Shown: piece by piece, positions 1-7,809 of the stretch
How positions within the stretch are numbered: the stretch's first letter is position 1
Layout: each line of letters starts with the position of its first letter
Assembly: GCF_027484505.1 (NCBI RefSeq)
Contig: NZ_JAIXSV010000080.1
Location: 1-42,822, forward strand
Origin: Asticcacaulis sp.
GTDB lineage: Bacteria; Pseudomonadota; Alphaproteobacteria; Caulobacterales; Caulobacteraceae
Direction of reading: 5' to 3'
DNA length: 42,822 nucleotides
The notes under the pieces: model-generated
Seen by the model: only the letters and a program-made list of their open reading frames with translations
Told to the model about the DNA's origin: nothing
Databases searched by the model: none
Program-made: the position numbers and the translations under genes

Positions 1-2589
1 GCAGCGGTGAACGCTGCCGTGGCGCAAGACCAGACTCAGACCGCTGCCGACCAGCCGGCGGAAGCCGCCACCGGCGATTCCAACGCCAGCCCGGCCAACG
101 AAGTCACCGAAGTCGTCGTTCGCGGCAAAAACCTGCCCAAGACCATGCGTCGCACGGCCGAAGTCACCTCGATCCTGACCACCGAAGACCTCAAGCGCAC
201 CGGCGACGATAACGCCGCCACGGCCCTGACGCGCGTCGCGGGCCTGTCGCTGGTCGAAGGCAAATTCATTTATGTGCGTGGTCTGGGCGAGCGCTATTCC
301 TCGGCCCTGCTCAACGGCGCGCCCCTGCCGTCGCCGGAGCCGCTGCAACGCGTTGTGCCGCTCGACCTGTTCCCGGCGTCGCTTCTGGGCCGCGTCTCGG
401 TGCAAAAGACCTATTCGGCGGAATATCCGGGTGAATTCGGCGGCGGTGTCGTCGATCTTCAGACCGTGGCCCTGCCGCGCGACAACTTCCTGAACCTCGG
501 CATCGGCACCGGTTACAACAGCGAAACGACCGGCAAGAAGACCGTCACCTATTTCGGTTCGGCCACCGACTGGCTGGGTTATGATGACGGTGCCCGCAGC
601 CTGCCCGATCCGCTGCGCGATGCGCTGGCCAAGGGCAAGCTGGTCAATCCGAACAACTACCCGGCGACGGGCACGGGCGCGACCAACGAACTGCAAAAGA
701 TCGGTCATTCCTTCACCAATGCCGACCTCAACCTGCTGCAAATCGGTCGTCCGACCCCGAACTTCAGTGTGAACGGCAGCGCCGGTCAGACCTATGACGT
801 TCTGGGTGGCAAGTTCGGCGTCGTCGCCGTGGCCGACTTCTCCAACAGCTGGTCGGTCAAGAACGGCATCCACTACGAGGACGACTATACGAACTCGGCC
901 AACAATGTTTCGCTGAACAGCCTGCTGTCGCTCGGCTATACGCGCGGTGCCCACACCCTGAAGTGGACCGGCATGTATATCCGCAAGGCGACGAAGTTCG
1001 CTTCGACGCGTGACGGCTTCAATTCCAACGGCTTCTTCTACCGCAAGGACCGCACCGGCTGGTATCAGCGCGAGCTGGGCCTCAGCCAGCTGACCGGCAC
1101 ACACGCCCTGACGCCGAAGCTGGTGCTCGACTGGACGGCCTCCTACGCCGTGACGGTGCGCGATACGCCGTATGACAAGTTCATCAACTATCAGCTTGAT
1201 GAGTCGAATGCGGCGACCAAGGGTCTCTATTTCACCGACCTGCGTAACGGCGGTGGCAACGAAACGGCCTTCTCGAACCTGAAGGATGTGGCCAAGTATC
1301 TGGGTGCCAACCTGACCTGGGACTACAGCCTCGGTGAAGGGCGCGATGGCAAGCTGATGGCGGGCGTCTCGGTGCTCGACAACCAGCGCGACTATCAGCG
1401 CCGCGCCTTTGAGTTCAAGTCGGTGAACGACTCGCTGGCCAAATATACCCGCGTCGATTACCTCTTCTCCGACTACAATATCCGCCCGGACTTCCTGCAA
1501 CTGTGGGAAACCGGTTCGGACTCGCCGCAAGCCTATAAGGGCGGCCTGTTCGTCTCGTCCTACTACGTGAAGACCGATCTGGAAGTCATTCCGCTGGTTC
1601 GCGTCGCCGCCGGTCTGCGCTACGAAATCGGCAAGGAGCGTAACGACCTGCGTTACCTCTATCAGACGAACACCAAGCCGGAGCGTGCCGCGACCCAGAT
1701 CAAGGAGACCTACCTCCTGCCGTCGGGTACGGTGACCTGGAACTTCAAGGACGACATGCAGCTGCGCTTCGGCGCGTCCAAGACGATCGGCCGTCCGCAG
1801 TTCCGCGAACTGGCCGAGCCGACCTTCCGCGAAGCCGACAGCGACCGCTCCTACACGGGTAACCCGCTGCTGAAGGACACCGAGATCACCAACCTCGATG
1901 CCCGTTATGAGTGGTACTACGGCGCGGGCGAATACGTGACCGCCGGCCTGTTCCACAAGACGCTCGACAAGCCTGTCGAAACCATTTCGACCGGCACCCA
2001 GCTCCAGCAGACCTTCGTCAACGCCCCGGAAGCCAATATCCAGGGCTTCGAAGTGGACTATAAGGGCCTGTTCGAGAGCCCGATCAAGGGCGCCTTCTTC
2101 GAGAGCAAGCAGTGGCTGGTGCAGGCCAACTACACCTTCACCGACTCCAGCGTGAAGGTGAAGGCCGGCGACAAGATCGCCTTCAGCCGCACCACCTTCC
2201 AGCCGGTCGAAGCCAGCCTGTACATCAAGGACGGCTCCAAGCTGCAAGGTCAGTCCGACCACCTCGCCAACGTGCAGTTCGGCTGGGAAGACACCGAAGC
2301 CAAGTCGCAGGCCACCCTGCTGCTCACCTATGTCAGCGAGCGTATCTCGGTCCGCGGTTCGGGCATTGTCGGCGACCCCGACATCATGCAGGAGCCGGGC
2401 ACGCAGGTCGATTTCGTGTGGCGCAAGGGCTTCGACGCCTTTGGCCGCGGCCTGAACTTCCAGCTTGAGGCCCGTAACCTGACGGGCACCGAGTACAAGG
2501 AATATCAGACCATCAACGACAAGCGCGTCTATGTCGATCGCTACGATCCGGGCACGTCCGTCTCGGTCAGCCTTTCGACGCAGTTCTAA
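1..2589 (+). CDS. TonB-dependent outer-membrane receptor (5' end outside window)
   Basis: Outer-membrane active transporter that takes up a ligand using energy from TonB. The window opens inside the signal peptide: codons read AAVNAAVAQDQ in frame from base 1, with a plausible cleavage after AVA, so the GTG at 7 is not a credible start. The plug domain follows (EVVVRGKNL near the TonB box, then VAGLSLVEGKFIYVRGLGERY and the GEFGGGVVDLQT segment). The rest is a beta-barrel of alternating aromatic strands ending in the classic C-terminal signature SVSLSTQF. About 860 residues are visible, a normal length for the family. The gene is followed at once by an intrinsic terminator. The ligand cannot be read from sequence; the neighbouring kduD-lacI pair makes a uronate-containing sugar possible, but this is inference. 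Confidence 0.93.
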   Translation, partial: AAVNAAVAQDQTQTAADQPAEAATGDSNASPANEVTEVVVRGKNLPKTMRRTAEVTSILTTEDLKRTGDDNAATALTRVAGLSLVEGKFIYVRGLGERYSSALLNGAPLPSPEPLQRVVPLDLFPASLLGRVSVQKTYSAEYPGEFGGGVVDLQTVALPRDNFLNLGIGTGYNSETTGKKTVTYFGSATDWLGYDDGARSLPDPLRDALAKGKLVNPNNYPATGTGATNELQKIGHSFTNADLNLLQIGRPTPNFSVNGSAGQTYDVLGGKFGVVAVADFSNSWSVKNGIHYEDDYTNSANNVSLNSLLSLGYTRGAHTLKWTGMYIRKATKFASTRDGFNSNGFFYRKDRTGWYQRELGLSQLTGTHALTPKLVLDWTASYAVTVRDTPYDKFINYQLDESNAATKGLYFTDLRNGGGNETAFSNLKDVAKYLGANLTWDYSLGEGRDGKLMAGVSVLDNQRDYQRRAFEFKSVNDSLAKYTRVDYLFSDYNIRPDFLQLWETGSDSPQAYKGGLFVSSYYVKTDLEVIPLVRVAAGLRYEIGKERNDLRYLYQTNTKPERAATQIKETYLLPSGTVTWNFKDDMQLRFGASKTIGRPQFRELAEPTFREADSDRSYTGNPLLKDTEITNLDARYEWYYGAGEYVTAGLFHKTLDKPVETISTGTQLQQTFVNAPEANIQGFEVDYKGLFESPIKGAFFESKQWLVQANYTFTDSSVKVKAGDKIAFSRTTFQPVEASLYIKDGSKLQGQSDHLANVQFGWEDTEAKSQATLLLTYVSERISVRGSGIVGDPDIMQEPGTQVDFVWRKGFDAFGRGLNFQLEARNLTGTEYKEYQTINDKRVYVDRYDPGTSVSVSLSTQF

Positions 2590-2594
2590 AAAAG

Positions 2595-2624
2595 AGGCCG
2601 CCCGGTTCGCCGGACGGCCTTTTA
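2595..2624 (+). terminator. Intrinsic terminator of the TonB receptor
   Basis: An 11-bp GC-rich stem (AGGCCGCCCGG with CCGGACGGCCT, one mismatch), TTCG-type loop, then TTTT. It starts 5 nt after the stop codon. Confidence 0.85.
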
Positions 2625-2631
2625 CCAAACA

Positions 2632-2665
2632 AGAATGCCCTCCGGAGCGATCCGGAGGGCATTCT
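2632..2665 (-). terminator. Perfect hairpin with GCGA tetraloop, likely lacI-side terminator
   Basis: A 15-bp perfect inverted repeat (AGAATGCCCTCCGGA and its complement) around a GNRA-type loop GCGA. It lies between the convergent TonB receptor and the lacI-like gene, downstream of the latter. The T-rich stretch on the minus-strand side (CTTGTTTG) is short, so it may act together with the preceding hairpin as a bidirectional barrier. Confidence 0.6.
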
Positions 2666-2714
2666 CTTATCTTGAATGGTCACTGAACCCCCGACGCTAT
2701 CGGGGGAACGGAGA

Positions 2715-3323
2715 CTATTTCGCTGCCTTGGCTTTTTCGTCTTCGCTGAGGCGCTGGAACAGCAGATCGACCATCTCCTCGGCGTTTTCGTCTGTTGCGG
2801 TCGAGGCTTCGACGCCGCAATAGCTCTGGTCCGGCAGGCGGCCCCAGACGACCAGCGGCGCGTAGTAGCGGGCGAGGTCGCTTAAGGCTTCGTGCTGATC
2901 CTGTGCGGCGGTGTCGGGCAGCACCAGCATGCCGTCAAAGCGCTGCGAGCGCACGAGGTCTTTCAGCGCGCCCTGACGCTTGGCCGGGGTCTTGAGCACC
3001 AGCAATTCATAGCCGCGCTTGAAAACGGCCTGGGTGAGGGCGCCCATCATGCTGAGCAGGTGCGGGTCGCGCAGCTTGCGGTCGCCGTCGTCGGGCAGGA
3101 CGAGGCCGATGGTGCGGGTGCGCTTCAGACGGAGATTACGGGCGGCCTGATTGACGACGTAGCCATGTTCCTCGGCAATCGCCGCGATCTTGTCACGCAG
3201 CGGCTTGGGGATCAGGGGGCTTCCGGCCAGGGCCCGCGAAACGGTGGACACCGAAACGCCGGCCATGCGGGCGATATCGGCCATCTTGAGCGGCGCGGTG
3301 GTCGAAAGAGTCTCTGTGGTCAT
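2715..3323 (-). CDS. Half-length LacI-family transcriptional regulator
   Basis: DNA-binding regulator of 202 residues. The N-terminus carries a typical LacI helix-turn-helix (ADIARMAGVSVSTVSRAL, about residues 15-33) and hinge (YVVNQAARNLRLKRTRTIGLVLP). The first half of the sugar-binding fold follows (DPHLLSMMGALTQAVFKRGYELLVL, then FDGMLVLP). Usual LacI proteins have about 330-350 residues. This one ends after VVWGRLPDQSYCGVEAS with a short charged tail (LLFQRLSEDEKAKAAK), so most of the C-terminal subdomain is absent. The start at 3323 is chosen for a GAGGAG Shine-Dalgarno 5 nt upstream; earlier in-frame codons overlap the end of kduD. It is the second gene of a kduD-lacI pair (40-nt gap), suggesting control of that pathway. 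No frameshift remnant follows before the hairpin at 2632-2665. Confidence 0.85.
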   Translation of the reverse strand: MTTETLSTTAPLKMADIARMAGVSVSTVSRALAGSPLIPKPLRDKIAAIAEEHGYVVNQAARNLRLKRTRTIGLVLPDDGDRKLRDPHLLSMMGALTQAVFKRGYELLVLKTPAKRQGALKDLVRSQRFDGMLVLPDTAAQDQHEALSDLARYYAPLVVWGRLPDQSYCGVEASTATDENAEEMVDLLFQRLSEDEKAKAAK

Positions 3324-3363
3324 TGTCTCCTCAAGGGGTTCGGACGGGGCCGGAGCAGACGCA

Positions 3364-4125
3364 TTAGCGCGCCAGCCAGCCCCCATCGACGGGGATAATA
3401 ACTCCGTTTACGTAATTTGACACGCGGGAGGCCAAAAAAACCGTCGCGCCGCCCAAATCTTCTGGCGTGCCCCAGCGCGCGGCGGGAATCCGGTCCAGAA
3501 TTGCCTTGGCGCGTTCGGGGTCGTTTTGCAGCCCTTCGGTCAGTTCCGTGGCCATATAGCCCGGTGCGATCGCGTTGACATTGATGCCTTTCGCTGCCCA
3601 TTCGTTGGCCAGAAGCCGCGTAATGCCCGCTACGCCCGACTTTGAGGCCGTATAGGAGGGGACGCGGATGCCGCCCTGAAACGACAGGAGGGAAGCCGTA
3701 TTGATGATCTTGCCGTGGCCCTGCGCGATCATGTGGCGGCCGGCGGCCTGACACAGGAAAAACAAGGTCTTCAGGTTGAGGTTCATCACCGCGTCCCAGT
3801 CTTCTTCGGTGAATTCCGTGACGTCGCCGCGGCGGATCGACCCGGCATTGTTGACGAGGATGTCGAGCCCGCCCATGACGTTCAAAGTTTCGGCGACAAT
3901 ATCCTCTATGGGCGAAATGGAGGTAAGATCGGCGCGGATGAAGTGAAACCGGCGACCCAGGGCCGTCACCTTTTCGGCGGTGGTGTCCGCTCCCGACGAG
4001 CCCACGGCGCAGATATTCGCCCCGGCTTCGGCCAGAGCCAGCGCCATGCCCTGACCCAGACCGCGATTGGCCCCGGTGATCAGCACAGTTTTTCCGGAGA
4101 GGTCGAACATCGAGGCAGCGGACAT
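3364..4125 (-). CDS. kduD: 2-dehydro-3-deoxy-D-gluconate 5-dehydrogenase (SDR family)
   Basis: Cytoplasmic NAD(P)-dependent short-chain dehydrogenase of 253 residues, the standard SDR length. KduD interconverts the 2,5-diketo and 2-keto-3-deoxygluconate intermediates of pectin/hexuronate breakdown. Visible motifs: TGANRGLGQG (cofactor loop, residues 17-26), NNAG (about 92-95), Ser145, and the YTASK pair Tyr158/Lys162. Long stretches match the remembered E. coli KduD: VTALGRRF, LSFQGGIRVPSYTASKSG, INVNAIAPGYMAT, DRIPAARWG, and the C-terminus VDGGWLAR. The start at 4125 has AGGAA about 9 nt upstream. Usual partners (kduI, kdgK, kdgA) are not in the window, so a related sugar-acid substrate remains possible. 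Confidence 0.88.
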   Translation of the reverse strand: MSAASMFDLSGKTVLITGANRGLGQGMALALAEAGANICAVGSSGADTTAEKVTALGRRFHFIRADLTSISPIEDIVAETLNVMGGLDILVNNAGSIRRGDVTEFTEEDWDAVMNLNLKTLFFLCQAAGRHMIAQGHGKIINTASLLSFQGGIRVPSYTASKSGVAGITRLLANEWAAKGINVNAIAPGYMATELTEGLQNDPERAKAILDRIPAARWGTPEDLGGATVFLASRVSNYVNGVIIPVDGGWLAR

Positions 4126-4278
4126 GGCATTTCCTGAGTAAAAGGGCGGATGATTAATTTTGATCCATGATGATTGAATGGGATTGTCCACGCATTGTCA
4201 TCAGGCTTGGCCCCATGCTAGAGCAACAGACATTGCTTTTCCATCCTTTGCGTTCCGCCTGCTGTTGCTGAGTCTGCC
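4126..4278. promoter_or_regulatory. Divergent intergenic region kduD / lldD
   Basis: 153 bp between two divergent genes must carry promoters for both. No strong -35/-10 pair or clear LacI-type palindrome was identified by eye. Confidence 0.4.
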
Positions 4279-5415
4279 ATGATCATCTCCGCCTCGACCG
4301 ATTACCGCGAAGCCGCCCGGCGTCGGCTGCCGCCCTTCCTGTTTCACTATATCGACGGCGGGGCCTATGCCGAGCGCACGCTGGCGCGCAATGTGTCGGA
4401 CCTGGGTGACGTGGCCCTGCGCCAGCGGGTGCTGAAGGACGTGTCGTCGCTCAGTCTGGAGACCGAGCTGCTGGGCGAAAAGCTGTCCATGCCTATCGCT
4501 CTGGCCCCCGTCGGCCTGACCGGCATGTATGCCCGTCGCGGTGAGGTGCAGGCGGCGCGCGCAGCGCAAAAGGCCGGCATCAACCTGACGCTTTCGACCG
4601 TCAGCGTCTGCCCCATCGAGGAGGTGCAGGGCAGGTGCGACAAGCCGATCTGGTTTCAGCTTTATGTGCTGAAAGATCGCGGCTTCATGAAGAACGCGCT
4701 GGAACGCGCCTGGGCGGCCGGTATCCGCACGCTGGTCTTTACCGTCGATATGCCGGTGCCGGGGGCGCGCTACCGCGACGCTCATTCGGGCATGAGCGGG
4801 CCAAACGCCGAAATTCGCCGCCTGTGGCAGGCGGTGACGCACCCGCACTGGGCCTTTGATGTCGGCCTGATGGGGACGCCGCACGACCTCGGCAATGTGT
4901 CGAAATATCTCGGTAAGGCCACGGGTCTGGCCGACTATATCGGCTGGCTGGGGGCCAATTTCGACCCGTCGATCTCGTGGAAGGATCTGGAGTGGATCAG
5001 AGACTTCTGGAAGGGGCCCATGGTCATCAAGGGCATACTCGACCCGGAAGATGCCAAGGACGCGGTCAGCTTCGGCGCTGATGGCATTGTGGTGTCCAAC
5101 CACGGCGGGCGGCAGCTCGATGGCGTGCTGTCGTCGGCAAGGGCCTTGCCGGCCATTGCCGAGGCCGTCAAGGGCGATCTGACCATACTGGCCGACTCCG
5201 GTATCCGCACGGGCCTCGATGTGGTGCGCATGATCGCGCTGGGGGCCGACGGGGTGCTGCTGGGGCGGGCCTTTGTCTATGCGCTGGCCGCCGGGGGGGA
5301 GGCGGGGGTGACCAACCTGCTCAGCCTGTTTGAGAAGGAAATGCGCGTTGCCATGGCGCTCACCGGCGTCAAGTCGATCCGTGAAATCGGCCCGCAGTGT
5401 CTGGTGCCCGCCTAG
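4279..5415 (+). CDS. lldD: L-lactate dehydrogenase (FMN-dependent, membrane-associated)
   Basis: Oxidises L-lactate to pyruvate with FMN and passes electrons to the respiratory chain at the inner membrane. The protein has 378 residues and runs almost collinearly with remembered E. coli LldD from its first residues ([24 protein letters not shown]). Key family motifs are present: [71 protein letters not shown], and [10 protein letters not shown], in which the catalytic base His falls at residue 275. It also has [27 protein letters not shown]. No lactate permease or lldR-type regulator lies beside it, so it appears to be a single-gene unit ending in a terminator. Confidence 0.95.
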   Translation: MIISASTDYREAARRRLPPFLFHYIDGGAYAERTLARNVSDLGDVALRQRVLKDVSSLSLETELLGEKLSMPIALAPVGLTGMYARRGEVQAARAAQKAGINLTLSTVSVCPIEEVQGRCDKPIWFQLYVLKDRGFMKNALERAWAAGIRTLVFTVDMPVPGARYRDAHSGMSGPNAEIRRLWQAVTHPHWAFDVGLMGTPHDLGNVSKYLGKATGLADYIGWLGANFDPSISWKDLEWIRDFWKGPMVIKGILDPEDAKDAVSFGADGIVVSNHGGRQLDGVLSSARALPAIAEAVKGDLTILADSGIRTGLDVVRMIALGADGVLLGRAFVYALAAGGEAGVTNLLSLFEKEMRVAMALTGVKSIREIGPQCLVPA

Positions 5416-5457
5416 ATCATTATGTTTTCTGGTAGAAACATAATGATCTAGATTTTT
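5412..5457 (+). terminator. Terminator hairpin of lldD, also a member of a palindromic repeat family
   Basis: A 16-bp perfect stem (CTAGATCATTATGTTT and its complement, arms 5412-5427 and 5436-5451) with loop TCTGGTAG, followed by ATTTTTGTTT. The lldD stop codon lies inside the left arm. The GGTAGAA loop edge resembles the palindromes at 5517-5550 and 42349-42392. Confidence 0.75.
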
Positions 5458-5516
5458 GTTTGGCCCCTCGCCGGGTACGGGCTGCGCCACCTTGGCCGCC
5501 GCCTCAATGGCGGCTT

Positions 5517-5550
5517 GAGCGGAATGATTCCAGTAGAAATCATTCCGCTC
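5517..5550. repeat. Extragenic palindrome, GAGCG...AGTAGAA...CGCTC family
   Basis: A 13-bp perfect inverted repeat (GAGCGGAATGATT and its complement) with loop CCAGTAGA, just upstream of the parDE promoter. Related copies are at 42349-42392 and, more diverged, at 5412-5451. Confidence 0.7.
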
Positions 5551-5556
5551 TAAAAC

Positions 5557-5611
5557 TGTCAAAGATTGACAATTTTGGGGGTGGGCGTATCCTTTATTCA
5601 GGAGATACGCC
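5557..5611 (+). promoter_or_regulatory. parDE promoter with two palindromic operator candidates
   Basis: TTGACA (5566-5571), 16-nt spacer, TATCCT (5588-5593). The -35 lies in a perfect palindrome TGTCAA-AGA-TTGACA (5557-5571). A second inverted repeat, GGCGTATC (5584-5591) and GATACGCC (5604-5611), overlaps the -10, spans the GGAG Shine-Dalgarno and ends at the ATG. ParD proteins usually repress their own promoters, so these are plausible operators; this is inferred. Confidence 0.6.
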
Positions 5612-5860
5612 ATGACCCTGAATGTAAACCTGACGCCGCGTCTCGAAGATATGGTGCGTGAGAAGGTCGCAGGCGGCCTGTATAATAATGCCAGCGAAGT
5701 GATCCGCGATGCGCTGCGCCTGATGGAGGCCAATGACCGGCTTCAGGCGGCGAAGCTGGAGGCGTTGCGCGAGGCCATCCGTGAAGGCATCGACAGCGGT
5801 TCAGCGGGGGAGCTGGATATTGAAGCCATCAAGGCAAAGGGTCGTACCAGAGCGGGATGA
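5612..5860 (+). CDS. parD: ParD-family type II antitoxin
   Basis: An 82-residue antitoxin. The N-terminal ribbon-helix-helix (MTLNVNLTPRLEDMVREKVA, then YNNASEVIRDALRLMEA, about residues 1-42) binds operator DNA as a dimer. The C-terminal part (RLQAAKLEALREAIREGI, then a short acidic tail) is the segment that in this family wraps and neutralises ParE. The start is set by GGAG 8 nt upstream. The stop overlaps the toxin start (ATGA), indicating translational coupling. Transcription is probably autoregulated through the palindromes overlapping the promoter and ribosome-binding site. Confidence 0.92.
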   Translation: MTLNVNLTPRLEDMVREKVAGGLYNNASEVIRDALRLMEANDRLQAAKLEALREAIREGIDSGSAGELDIEAIKAKGRTRAG

Positions 5861-6150
5861 ACCGGATTCTTAAGACAGCACGGGCGGAAGACGATCTCGA
5901 GGCCCTGTGGCTCTATATTGCCAAAGATCGTCCTGACGCCGCGGATAAGATGCTTGATCGCATCGCTGAAACGCTGAGAAAGTTGTCTTTGCATCCCGAC
6001 ATGGGGCGGCCCCGACCGGAACTCTACGCCGAGCTGCGCAGCTTTCCGATCCGGCCCTATGTGCTGTATTATCGTCCTGTAGAACAGGGGATTGAGCTGG
6101 TACGGGTACTGAACGCCGCCCGCGACCTGCCCGCCGCCTTTGAAGCTTAA
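5857..6150 (+). CDS. parE: ParE-family type II toxin
   Basis: A 97-residue member of the RelE/ParE fold, the usual size. ParE toxins typically inhibit DNA gyrase. Family features seen: N-terminal [16 protein letters not shown], then [30 protein letters not shown], the core strand [13 protein letters not shown], and a C-terminal strand [12 protein letters not shown]. It overlaps parD by 4 bp. Its TAA stop overlaps the TAA stop of the convergent pstB by two bases (shared TTAA), so no terminator separates the two operons. Toxin and antitoxin both look intact. Target specificity is inferred from the family. Confidence 0.92.
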   Translation: MNRILKTARAEDDLEALWLYIAKDRPDAADKMLDRIAETLRKLSLHPDMGRPRPELYAELRSFPIRPYVLYYRPVEQGIELVRVLNAARDLPAAFEA

Positions 6151-6947
6151 CCGAACCGGCCGCCGATATAGTCGGAGGTGCGCTCGACCTTTGGCTTGAC
6201 GAACAGCTCTTCGGTCGGGCCGTATTCGACCATCTTGCCCAGATACATGAAGCCCGTATAGTCCGACAGGCGCGCCGCCTGTTGCAGGTTGTGGGTCACG
6301 ATGATGATGGTCAGGTCGCGCTTCAGCTCTTCGAGCGTGTCTTCCAGCTTGGCCGTCGAGATGGGGTCAAGCGCCGAGGCCGGTTCGTCGAGCAGCAGGA
6401 TTTCCGGCTCGACCGCGATGCCGCGGGCGACGCACAGACGCTGCTGCTGACCGCCCGAAAGCGACAGGCCGGACTTTTGCAGCTTGTCCTTCACCTCGTC
6501 CCACAGGGCGGCGCGGCGCAGGGCCTTCTCGACCACCTCATCCATCTGCGACTTCGACTTCTTGTGGTACAGCTTCACGCCAAAGGCCACATTGTCGTAA
6601 ATCGACATGGGGAAGGGGGTCGGCTTCTGGAACACCATGCCGACGCGGGCGCGAAGCGCCGTCACATCGACCTTGGGGCCCAGAATATTCTCACCATCGA
6701 CCAGAATTTCGCCTTCGGCGCGCTGACCCGGATAGAGGTCATAGATGCGGTTCATGGTGCGCAGCAGGGTGGACTTGCCGCAACCCGACGGACCGATCAG
6801 GGCGGTGATACCGTTGCGCTTGACCGGCATGGAGACGCCGAACAGCGACTGATTGCTGCCGTAATAGAAGTTGAGGTTCCGCGTTTCCAGCACAAGCTGA
6901 TCGGCCGGGGGCGGGGTGATGACGCTTTGGAAATCGGTGTCGGACAT
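6147..6947 (-). CDS. pstB: Phosphate ABC transporter ATP-binding protein
   Basis: ATPase of the PstSCAB high-affinity phosphate importer, on the cytoplasmic face of the inner membrane. At 266 residues it is normal length. Walker [10 protein letters not shown] (52-60), Q-loop [18 protein letters not shown] signature LSGGQQQR (163-170), Walker B ILLLDEP (183-189), then the D-loop and switch His ([11 protein letters not shown]). The PstB-specific feature [11 protein letters not shown] is present. It is the last gene of pstS-pstC-pstA-pstB, 9 nt from pstA. A phoU gene usually follows pstB in such operons. Here parE converges on it instead, with overlapping stop codons. Confidence 0.97.
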   Translation of the reverse strand: MSDTDFQSVITPPPADQLVLETRNLNFYYGSNQSLFGVSMPVKRNGITALIGPSGCGKSTLLRTMNRIYDLYPGQRAEGEILVDGENILGPKVDVTALRARVGMVFQKPTPFPMSIYDNVAFGVKLYHKKSKSQMDEVVEKALRRAALWDEVKDKLQKSGLSLSGGQQQRLCVARGIAVEPEILLLDEPASALDPISTAKLEDTLEELKRDLTIIIVTHNLQQAARLSDYTGFMYLGKMVEYGPTEELFVKPKVERTSDYIGGRFG

Positions 6948-6956
6948 GGCGGAGCC

Positions 6957-7796
6957 TTACTTGTGATCTTTGTCGCGGGCGAGCCAGCGCCCCAGAATGT
7001 TGACGCCCAGAACGGCCAGCGTAATCAGCAGCGCCCCGGCCCAGGCGAGGGTGTTCCACGTCTCGTAGGGGCTCATGGCGAAGGGATAGATGGCGCCCGG
7101 CAGGCTGGCGAAGGGCTTCGACATATCGAAGCTCAGGAACTGGTTGTTGAGAGCGGTAAACAGCAGCGGCGCGGTTTCACCTGAGATACGGGCAAAGCCC
7201 AGCAGACCGCCGGTCAGCATGCCGGCCCCGGCCGCCTTCCAGATGATGCTGCGCACCGTGACCCACTGCGAGGCCCCCAGCGCCATGCCGGCTTCGCGCA
7301 GGGCATTGGGCTGAAGGTTCAGGATGTCTTCGGTGGTGCGCGTCACGATGGGGGTGGCGAGGATGCCGAGCGCAATCGCCCCGGCCCAGCCGGAGAAGCC
7401 GCCCATGGGTACCACGACCCACCAGTAGACAAACAGGCCGATCAGGATGGACGGGGCCGACAGCAGCACGTCATTGAGGAACCGCACGACGTGGCCATAG
7501 GGGGTATCGCCGCCGATTTCGGCCAGCCACGTCCCGGCCAGCACGCCGATGACCACGGCGATCATCATGGCGACGCCGCACATCAGGATCGAGCCGATGA
7601 TGGCGTTGCGCAGGCCGCCCGGCGAGTCGGGGGCCGGGGTGTCGGCGGTGAAAAGCATCAGGTCCACCCCGCCGACGCCCTTGGTCAGCAGCGAGAACAT
7701 GATCAGGGCCAGCGCACCGAGCGCGACCAGCGCGGCCCCGGTACAGATGACGACGAAGGCCTGATTGGCGAATTTGCGGCGAAGGGCGCGATCCAT
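6957..7796 (-). CDS. pstA: Phosphate ABC transporter permease PstA
   Basis: Inner-membrane permease subunit, 279 residues, about six membrane segments (first at FVVICTGAALVALGALALIMF). It pairs with PstC to form the phosphate channel. The EAA-type coupling loop is EAGMALGASQWVTVRSIIWKAA, preceded by TPIVTRTTEDILNLQP. LLGFARISGETAPLLFTAL is characteristic of PstA. It lies 13 nt downstream of pstC and 9 nt upstream of pstB, so co-translation is likely. Confidence 0.96.
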   Translation of the reverse strand: MDRALRRKFANQAFVVICTGAALVALGALALIMFSLLTKGVGGVDLMLFTADTPAPDSPGGLRNAIIGSILMCGVAMMIAVVIGVLAGTWLAEIGGDTPYGHVVRFLNDVLLSAPSILIGLFVYWWVVVPMGGFSGWAGAIALGILATPIVTRTTEDILNLQPNALREAGMALGASQWVTVRSIIWKAAGAGMLTGGLLGFARISGETAPLLFTALNNQFLSFDMSKPFASLPGAIYPFAMSPYETWNTLAWAGALLITLAVLGVNILGRWLARDKDHK

Positions 7797-7809
7797 GCTC
7801 TTTCCTCCC

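Noticed and set aside
7-9. GTG as start of the first TonB receptor
   Set aside because: The frame is open to base 1 and reads as the end of a signal peptide; the true start lies outside the window.
4201-5733. Minus-strand open frame of 510 codons across lldD and the parD start
   Set aside because: Antisense to a clear lldD; crosses a terminator and promoter; no domain or ribosome-binding site.
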